Shown here: positions 1 through 4,601 of the stretch, in pieces
How the letters are laid out: each line of letters opens with the position of its first letter
Numbering within the stretch: position 1 is the stretch's first letter
Position numbers and translations under genes: made by a program
Notes under the pieces: generated by a model
Database searches by the model: none
The model's input: only the letters and a program-made list of their open reading frames with translations
What the model was told of the DNA's origin: nothing
Origin: Planctomycetota bacterium
GTDB lineage: Bacteria; Planctomycetota; UBA8108
Direction of reading: 5' to 3'
Assembly: GCA_016928605.1 (NCBI GenBank)
Contig: JAFGKN010000508.1
Coordinates: 1 to 6,697, forward strand
Length of the DNA stretch: 6,697 bases

Positions 1-1377
1 CATGTGGTCGCCGTAGAACACCACGCGGTGCAGCAGCGTCATGGCGTCCTCGGTCTCGAGGGCGCTGCTCCAGTTGGCGGCCATCTTCGCCGCGTCGCGC
101 ACTTCGGTGACGATCTGGGTGCGGCAGGCCCGGACCGATTTCTCCGGGACCTCGATGATCTTGCCGGTCGATGCGAGGATCGTGTTCAGGTTGACGAGCT
201 TGGTGCGCGTCACGGTCTCGCCGACTCGGTAGTGGACCTCGGGCACGCAGCCGCTGCCGCCGACTTCGGAATGGCCGCGCAGCAGGTAGGGGGCCTGCTT
301 GCCGTTCGGGCCGTCCATGTTCAGCGGCGCCGTGCAGTGGGCGGTCCACAGAGCGTTGCGCGAGGTGTCGAACGTCGCGTTGCCCTGGAACGTGGCACGA
401 TCGAGCGCGTACTGGAAGAGGAGCATGGTCAGCAGCGAGTCCATGTCGCCCTCGCAGGCGGCGGGGATGCCGGCGTCGCGGAGGCGGGCGAAGCCGAGGC
501 AGGGGAAGCCCTTCGGCAGCCAGCCCATGCAGGTGCCGATGGCCAGCCCCTGGGCCTGCTCCTGCTTCATCAGGTTCTGCAGGGCCACGCTGACGCGGGC
601 CGCCTTGACGATGTCCTCCTCGTTCGGCTCGATGATCGCCTTCGCTTCCTCGGTCCAGCGCTTGGTTTCGGCTCTGACCTCGGCGTCGTCGGCGGCGGCG
701 ATGAGGTCGCCGAAGGTCTTCTCGTCGACGGCCACGACATCGGCTCCCAGGCGCTTCTTGACCTCGTCCGGCGACTGGGCGGGCGCCGTGCCTCGAGCGG
801 GAGGAAACAGCAGGATCCGGGTCTGCCGCATCATGGGGATCACCCTGAGCAGACGGAGGGCGCGCTCGAGCTCGTTGTAGTCGCTGCTGGGGACGAGGGT
901 GACCGGACTCCCCCTGCGCTGCCACCGGTGCGGGTACATCCAGTCGTGACCGCTGGCCGGCAGGGAGAACACGATCATCGGGCGCTTCCCGTCGAGAACG
1001 GGCTGCACCAGCCGCGTCAAGGAGAAGCAATTCAGGTTGATGGCCAGCACCGGAGCGTTCGGTCCGGCTTTCTCGAGCAACGCGGCGGTCTGCTGGACGT
1101 TGTTCGACTCGCCGATCACCAGCTCGATGTTGCCCAGCTTCTTCTCCGCCTCGGCGAGGCGAGCTCTCATGGCTGCCATCTGCTTGGGATCGGCGTTCCA
1201 GCCGCGGTCCTCCGGTCCAGGGGGGCCGGAGAAGATGACGCAGATCCTCGATTTCCCCGCGGGCTTGGGGGGCGAGTCGGAAGTCCATGCGTGCGTCCAC
1301 GCCGCGCCGGCAAGCATCAGACCGCCCGCCGCCGCTCCCGCCCCCAGGAACTCTCGTCTCGTGCACTGTTCACACAT
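1..1377 (-). CDS. Tat-exported protein of the L-fucose/L-arabinose isomerase fold (3' end outside window)
   Basis: The reading frame is open from an ATG at 1377 to the left edge, giving 459 residues with no stop. The N-terminus has a twin-arginine signal (CTRREFLGAG, residues 5-14), then a small-residue hydrophobic stretch to about 27 and a possible cleavage after THA (residue 30). The protein therefore probably crosses the membrane folded. The C-terminal third carries motifs I associate with FucI/AraA-like proteins: CEGD (308-311), HCTAP (347-351), RGHSEVGGSG (367-376), CRTQI (418-422) and HRVVFYGDH (450-458). In true isomerases, acidic residues and a histidine in this domain bind a divalent metal; E309, D337, H369 and H450 are candidates by motif position only. 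The YGDH motif normally lies near the family's C-terminus, so few residues are probably missing. The substrate is unknown, and it may be a non-catalytic sugar-binding relative. It follows the propeller gene on the same strand. Confidence 0.82.
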   Translation of the reverse strand, partial: MCEQCTRREFLGAGAAAGGLMLAGAAWTHAWTSDSPPKPAGKSRICVIFSGPPGPEDRGWNADPKQMAAMRARLAEAEKKLGNIELVIGESNNVQQTAALLEKAGPNAPVLAINLNCFSLTRLVQPVLDGKRPMIVFSLPASGHDWMYPHRWQRRGSPVTLVPSSDYNELERALRLLRVIPMMRQTRILLFPPARGTAPAQSPDEVKKRLGADVVAVDEKTFGDLIAAADDAEVRAETKRWTEEAKAIIEPNEEDIVKAARVSVALQNLMKQEQAQGLAIGTCMGWLPKGFPCLGFARLRDAGIPAACEGDMDSLLTMLLFQYALDRATFQGNATFDTSRNALWTAHCTAPLNMDGPNGKQAPYLLRGHSEVGGSGCVPEVHYRVGETVTRTKLVNLNTILASTGKIIEVPEKSVRACRTQIVTEVRDAAKMAANWSSALETEDAMTLLHRVVFYGDHM

Positions 1378-1386
1378 CGGAAGGCT

Positions 1387-1392
1387 CTCCTT
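1387..1392 (-). promoter_or_regulatory. Ribosome-binding site of the isomerase-fold gene
   Basis: On the minus strand AAGGAG lies nine bases before the ATG at 1377. Together with the Tat signal that begins directly after it, this fixes the start. The same AAGGAG is complementary to a CTCCTT in the upstream hairpin (1467-1472). Confidence 0.7.
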
Positions 1393-1443
1393 TGTTCCGC
1401 GTCATGCTGCCTGACAGCAAACGGTGTTGCGACCGGACCTCGC

Positions 1444-1477
1444 ACGCGCCCGTGGACACCGTCCACAAGGAGCGCGT
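1444..1477 (-). other. Two-part intercistronic hairpin without a T-run
   Basis: An outer stem, ACGCGC (1444-1449) with GCGCGT (1472-1477), encloses an inner stem, GTGGAC (1452-1457) with GTCCAC (1461-1466). The inner loop is three bases, with an asymmetric internal loop of CC against AAGGA. All twelve pairs are Watson-Crick. No run of T follows on either strand, so it does not look like an intrinsic terminator. It lies in the 202-base gap between the two leftward genes and would be present in a shared transcript. A role in mRNA stability, attenuation or translation control is inference. Confidence 0.5.
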
Positions 1478-1579
1478 TCACCCCACAACTCCACCAGAAC
1501 GCCGCCCCGAAGGCAAGGACGAATGCGAGCGCAGCGGGAGCCACCTGCCCGCCCGCCGATCGTGTGCTGAGCGCGGCTC

Positions 1580-2902
1580 CTATTCAGTGGTCCACAGCGT
1601 CACCGAGTCGCGGTCCTTGATGTAGATGCGGTTGCCCGCGATCACGGGATGCGCATACGTGCCTTCCTCGGCGACCTTGTAGCTCGCGATCGTCTGGAGC
1701 TTCTCCTTGCCGGGGCGGAGCACGGCCAGCTGTCCGGCTGGAGTCAGAGCGAACAGCACCGGGCCGGCATCGACGACGGTCCCGAAGCCGCCGCCGCCGG
1801 GGCCTCCTACGCGCCCTCCGCGTCCTCCGCGTCCTCCGGCTTCCCTGCCGCCCTCCCGGCGTGGAGGACCGGCAGCGGTGTCCCCTCTCGGCTCTCCCGC
1901 CAGCGGGGCGCTCCAGGCCGTCTCGCCGCTCTTCGCGTCTGTGCAGAACACGCTGTTCGTGATGGAAAGACCGTAAAGCAGACCACCGGTCAGGACGGGC
2001 GTGTTGAACTGGACGGAGTCGTCCGTGCTCCTCCAGAGCGGCTCCGTCGTCAACTTGCCTTCCTTCATGACGAGCTTCTCGGCCGTCATGCCGCGGGTCG
2101 GTCCGGCGAGGATGAGTGTGTCGCCGTCGACGATGGGAGTCGCGGCGTTGTAACGACCCTGCGAGTACTCGACTTGCCAGAGCAGCTTTCCCTCGGCAGC
2201 GTCCAGCGCCACCATGTTGTCGTTGGTCGGCGCGAGGATGATTCTCGTCCCGCCCAGGGTCGCCAGCACCGACGATCCATAGGCGGGGCCGTTGCCCATC
2301 CACTTCCACTTCTCCTCGCCGGTCGCCAGATCGAGGGCCACCACGCCGCCGCCTTCCGAGCCGCCGAGCTCCGCGATGCACAGGCCGTCCACGACGATCG
2401 GCGAGCTTGCCGGCGCGAAGCGGGGCAGGTTGCCCTTGAACTCATCACGGCGCCAGAGCTTCTTCCCGCTCGCGGCGTCATGGCAGCTCAGGACACCCTC
2501 CACCCCCAGCGTCACGACTTTCCCATCCGCGACGGTCGGCGAGGACCGGGGACCGGAGAAACGGCTGGCCGGACCGCTGACGGGCGCCGCCGCCTGCTTC
2601 TGCTGCCAGAGCTCCTTGCCGGTCTCGGCATCGAGACACCGCAGGACCTCGTCTCCGCCCTGACGCGCGAAGACGTACAGTTTGCCGCCTACCAGGGCGG
2701 GCGTGGCCACGCCGTCGCCCACCTCGACCTTCCACTTCCGCGTCAGCTGCTCGGGCCAGCTCTCGGGCGCCTTGAATCCCTTCGCCCTGGCGTCCCTGTT
2801 CGGACCGCGCCATTGCGGCCAGTCCTGGGCCGCCGCCCTGCGGACTGCGAGGAGCGCCAACAAGCCCAGACTCAGCGCGATCGTTCGACTACGTGAAGCC
2901 AT
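1580..2902 (-). CDS. Secreted PQQ-like beta-propeller repeat protein (BamB/quinoprotein-like superfamily)
   Basis: The protein has 440 residues, with ATG at 2902 and TAG at 1580-1582. A signal peptide is visible: a basic start, a hydrophobic core at about residues 7-20, and a likely cut after RRAAA before QDW (25/26). The mature N-terminus has the DWPQWRGPNRD motif (27-37) typical of exported propeller proteins of this type. Blade repeats of the form (hydrophobic)-x-x-D-x-x-x-G-x-x-x-W recur at 87-100, 138-151, 187-200, 230-243 and 318-331. A further degenerate repeat lies near 383-398 and a closing strand reaches the C-terminus. A Gly/Arg-rich insert (about 345-373) sits between late blades. 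Such propellers usually act as scaffolds or binding modules outside the cytoplasm; I see no dehydrogenase domain or reason to assume bound PQQ. The frame is open upstream to 3151, but that extension has neither ribosome-binding site nor signal peptide. The function is unknown beyond the fold. Confidence 0.9.
   Translation of the reverse strand: MASRSRTIALSLGLLALLAVRRAAAQDWPQWRGPNRDARAKGFKAPESWPEQLTRKWKVEVGDGVATPALVGGKLYVFARQGGDEVLRCLDAETGKELWQQKQAAAPVSGPASRFSGPRSSPTVADGKVVTLGVEGVLSCHDAASGKKLWRRDEFKGNLPRFAPASSPIVVDGLCIAELGGSEGGGVVALDLATGEEKWKWMGNGPAYGSSVLATLGGTRIILAPTNDNMVALDAAEGKLLWQVEYSQGRYNAATPIVDGDTLILAGPTRGMTAEKLVMKEGKLTTEPLWRSTDDSVQFNTPVLTGGLLYGLSITNSVFCTDAKSGETAWSAPLAGEPRGDTAAGPPRREGGREAGGRGGRGGRVGGPGGGGFGTVVDAGPVLFALTPAGQLAVLRPGKEKLQTIASYKVAEEGTYAHPVIAGNRIYIKDRDSVTLWTTE
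1812..1838 (-). repeat. Short 9-base tandem repeat encoding the Gly/Arg insert
   Basis: The plus strand has CGTCCTCCG twice in tandem (1821-1829, 1830-1838), preceded by an imperfect copy (1812-1820). On the coding strand each unit encodes Gly-Gly-Arg. A multiple-of-nine copy change would lengthen or shorten the protein without a frameshift. It lies inside the propeller gene between blades. Confidence 0.7.
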
Positions 2903-2909
2903 GAGAGAT

Positions 2910-2916
2910 CCTCCTT
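2910..2916 (-). promoter_or_regulatory. Strong ribosome-binding site of the propeller gene
   Basis: AAGGAGG on the minus strand, seven bases before the ATG at 2902, is a near-ideal Shine-Dalgarno sequence. It decides the start in favour of 2902 over the longer open frame to 3151. Confidence 0.8.
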
Positions 2917-3032
2917 GCTCATCCTCCGCAGCAGCGATTCCGTTCGACACCTGACATGGCGGCCGGGGCCCCCCTGCGCCCGATCCGGAGGGACCCGGCT
3001 GGCCGCCCCTCGAGGGCGACCCTCTCTGTAAC

Positions 3033-3061
3033 TGTGTAGCCCGGTACGGATGGCCTGTCCA
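3033..3061 (-). promoter_or_regulatory. Candidate sigma70-like promoter for the propeller gene
   Basis: On the minus strand TGGACA (3061-3056, five of six matches to TTGACA) is followed after 17 bases by TACACA (3038-3033, three of six matches to TATAAT). Transcription would begin near 3026, giving a leader of roughly 120 bases. The -10 match is poor, and chance hits of this quality are common, so this is only a candidate. Confidence 0.25.
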
Positions 3062-3067
3062 TGAGTT

Positions 3068-3087
3068 TTCGCCAGGACCCTGGCAAA
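3068..3087. promoter_or_regulatory. Compact dyad, possible operator
   Basis: GCCAGG (3071-3076) and CCTGGC (3079-3084) form a perfect inverted repeat with a two-base centre. After one mismatch, TT and AA add two further symmetric pairs. A two-base loop is too tight for a good RNA hairpin, so a dimeric DNA-binding protein is the more natural reading. The dyad lies six bases upstream of the leftward -35 candidate, where an activator or a shared regulator of both divergent transcripts could bind. That role is inference. Confidence 0.35.
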
Positions 3088-3122
3088 GTCGTCCGGCAGC
3101 CGCCCAGTCCCCAGGAATCGTC

Positions 3123-3151
3123 TTGACCCCGGCCAACCGGAGGCGTTCCAT
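3123..3151 (+). promoter_or_regulatory. Weak candidate promoter for the peptidase-transporter pair
   Basis: TTGACC (3123-3128, five of six matches) is followed after 17 bases by TTCCAT (3146-3151, three of six). If used, transcription would start near 3158 and the leader would carry GC-rich hairpins. The match is weak, but it is the best rightward pair I found before the peptidase start. Confidence 0.2.
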
Positions 3152-3198
3152 GGGGCGCAGCCCCGGAGCTCGGCGGCGCGCCGTGGGGCGAGCCGCCG
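3152..3198 (+). other. GC-rich leader hairpins upstream of the peptidase gene
   Basis: A five-pair hairpin with a three-base loop, GGGGC (3152-3156) with GCCCC (3160-3164), is followed by a seven-pair stem, CGGCGGC (3171-3177) with GCCGCCG (3192-3198). An alternative pairing, GCTCG (3168-3172) with CGAGC (3189-3193), would compete with the second stem. High GC makes such stems likely by chance, so a regulatory role is unproven. Confidence 0.3.
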
Positions 3199-3249
3199 CG
3201 GCAACAGGTGGTGCCCCAAGGTGGTTTGCCGGAGCTTGCTCTCTTTGCC

Positions 3250-3254
3250 AGGAG
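3250..3254 (+). promoter_or_regulatory. Ribosome-binding site that sets the GTG start of the peptidase gene
   Basis: AGGAG lies seven bases before the GTG at 3262. Translation from this GTG begins VKNLLDRFCRYV, which lines up with the start of E. coli PepT (MDKLLERFLNYV). The 18 extra residues available upstream align with nothing in the family. Confidence 0.75.
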
Positions 3255-3261
3255 CCCAGCC

Positions 3262-4596
3262 GTGAAGAACCTGCTCGATCGATTCTGCCGCTACGTCAAA
3301 GTGGACACACGCGCCGTCGACGACGTGAAGGAGTACCCGAGCTGCAAGGGCCAGCTCGAGCTCGCCGCGATGCTGGCCCGCGAGCTTCAGGCCCTCGGCC
3401 TCGGCGACGCCTCGGTCGACTCGAACGGGATCGTGACGGCCACGGTCGCGCCAACTGCGCCCTCAGCGCCCCCCATCGCATGGCTCGCCCACATGGACAC
3501 ATCGCCCGAGGCGAGCGGGACGGACGTGAAGCCCATCGTCCACCGGAAGTACGACGGCAAGGACATCGTCCTCCCGGGCGACCCTACCCAGGTGCTGAGG
3601 CCGGCCGAGACGCCGACTCTCGCGAGGCTCGCCGGGAAGACGATCATCACCTCCGATGGCACCACGCTCCTGGGCGCCGACGACAAGGCGGGGATCGCCA
3701 TCGTGATGACCGCCATCGAGGAGCTTCTCCGCGCGCCCGACATCCGCCGCGGCCCCATCCGGATCCTCTTCACGTGCGATGAAGAGATCGGCCGGGGGTG
3801 CGACAAGCTGGACGTGAAGAAGATCGACGCAGCCGCCGCCTACACCCTCGACGGCGAGGACGAGGGGTGGATCGAGCACGAGACGTTCTCCGCGAACCTC
3901 GCCACCGTCACGATCACGGGCGCCAACATCCATCCGGGCTTCGCCAAGGGGAAGATGGTGAACTCGGTGCGGCTCGCGGGCAAGTTCCTCGATCGCATGC
4001 CCTGGCAAGCCCTCGCGCCGGAGGCGACCTCCGGGAGGGAGGGGTTCCTCCATCCCTACGTCATCGAGGGCGGCGTGGCGGAGACGAAGATCAAGATCCT
4101 CCTCAGGAGCTTCGTCACCAGCGATCTCAAGGAGCAGCAGAAGATCCTCGAACGGATCGCGGCCAACCTGACCGCCGAGTTCCCCAGGGCCAAGGTCGCC
4201 GTTGCGGTGAAGAAGCAGTACCGCAACATGATCGAGCATCTCGGCAAGGAGCCGCGGGCGGTCGAGCTCGCCACCCGGGCCGTCCGCGCCGCGGGCCTCG
4301 AGCCGAGGTTCCAGTCCGTCCGCGGCGGGACGGACGGATCGCGCCTGAGCGAGATGGGCCTCCCGACGCCGAACCTCTCCGTGGGCATGCACAACTTCCA
4401 CTCGAAGCTCGAGTTCGCGTGCCTCGAGCAGATGGAGTCTGCGGTGAAGGTGCTCGTGGAGCTGGCGAGGCTCTGGGGGAGGGAGAAGGGCGCGAGCGGC
4501 GCGACAGGCCGTGGCGCCGAGAAGCCTCGAAGCCGCTCCGGCGCCGCGGGCAAGGCTGTGAGGGGCAGCAAGGAGAAGAAAGCGAAGAAAGGATGA
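3262..4596 (+). CDS. pepT: Peptidase T-like aminotripeptidase (M20B family) with a basic C-terminal tail
   Basis: The predicted cytoplasmic zinc aminopeptidase of 444 residues removes the N-terminal residue from tripeptides. The di-metal and catalytic residues of the M20 fold are all visible: H77 and D79 in HMDTSPE, the Asp pair 140-141 in GADDKAG, E174-E175 in CDEEIG, D197 in TLDGED and H380 in HNFHSKLEF. RGGTDG (354-359) is also family-typical. Overall similarity to E. coli PepT runs from the start to about residue 407, near that enzyme's full length. Beyond it lies a tail of about 37 residues rich in Lys, Arg, Gly and Ala, ending KKAKKG, which E. coli PepT lacks. The gene starts with GTG and stops at TGA 4594-4596. 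It lies five bases before an oligopeptide transporter gene, which fits intracellular digestion of imported peptides. An M20 tripeptidase of slightly different specificity is the main alternative. Confidence 0.93.
   Translation: MKNLLDRFCRYVKVDTRAVDDVKEYPSCKGQLELAAMLARELQALGLGDASVDSNGIVTATVAPTAPSAPPIAWLAHMDTSPEASGTDVKPIVHRKYDGKDIVLPGDPTQVLRPAETPTLARLAGKTIITSDGTTLLGADDKAGIAIVMTAIEELLRAPDIRRGPIRILFTCDEEIGRGCDKLDVKKIDAAAAYTLDGEDEGWIEHETFSANLATVTITGANIHPGFAKGKMVNSVRLAGKFLDRMPWQALAPEATSGREGFLHPYVIEGGVAETKIKILLRSFVTSDLKEQQKILERIAANLTAEFPRAKVAVAVKKQYRNMIEHLGKEPRAVELATRAVRAAGLEPRFQSVRGGTDGSRLSEMGLPTPNLSVGMHNFHSKLEFACLEQMESAVKVLVELARLWGREKGASGATGRGAEKPRSRSGAAGKAVRGSKEKKAKKG
4590..4593 (+). promoter_or_regulatory. 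Ribosome-binding site inside the end of the peptidase gene
   Basis: AGGA at 4590-4593 lies eight bases before the ATG at 4602 and within the last codons of the peptidase gene. An alternative ATG at 4593 overlaps the peptidase stop as ATGA but has no room for a ribosome-binding site, so 4602 is preferred. Either choice implies translational coupling. Confidence 0.5.
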
Positions 4597-4601
4597 GGCG
4601 C

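Larger units (their letters stand above)
2903..3261. other. Divergent intergenic control region
   Basis: These 359 bases separate the leftward propeller gene from the rightward peptidase gene and must supply promoters for both. I see no credible gene here: the open frames have no ribosome-binding site, motif or signal peptide and are extensions or shadows. The region contains weak promoter candidates in both directions, a compact dyad at 3068-3087 and GC-rich hairpins at 3152-3198, each listed separately. No terminator or tRNA was found. Confidence 0.6.

Noticed and set aside
1444..1477. Intrinsic terminator between the two leftward genes
   Set aside because: The hairpin is strong, but neither strand has a T-run after it, so it is listed as an RNA structure of unknown role.
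1317..1544. 75-residue minus-strand frame spanning the gap between the two leftward genes
   Set aside because: Its N-terminus is hydrophobic and could suggest a small membrane peptide. However, it starts at GTG with no good ribosome-binding site, overlaps the next gene's start by about 60 bases in another frame, and its C-terminal half looks like random GC-rich translation.
4..1620. 538-residue plus-strand open frame
   Set aside because: It is the exact codon-phase complement of the isomerase-fold gene in GC-rich DNA, where antisense stops are rare. The product is Arg/Gly/His-rich with no family motif, while the minus strand has a Tat signal, a ribosome-binding site and recognisable motifs.
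1649..2896. 415-residue plus-strand open frame opposite the propeller gene
   Set aside because: It has no signal, motif or ribosome-binding site, and its composition is typical of antisense translation. The opposite strand has clear propeller repeats.
2903..3151. N-terminal extension of the propeller protein to 3151
   Set aside because: It would bury the signal peptide behind 83 polar residues, and the AAGGAGG seven bases before 2902 gives a better start.
3208..3261. Upstream start for the peptidase adding 18 residues
   Set aside because: The extension aligns with nothing in the PepT family, and the AGGAG at 3250-3254 is placed for the GTG at 3262.
3123..3782. 219-residue plus-strand frame overlapping the start of the peptidase gene
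   Set aside because: It is an Arg/Pro/His-rich out-of-frame product of the peptidase coding sequence with no recognisable domain.
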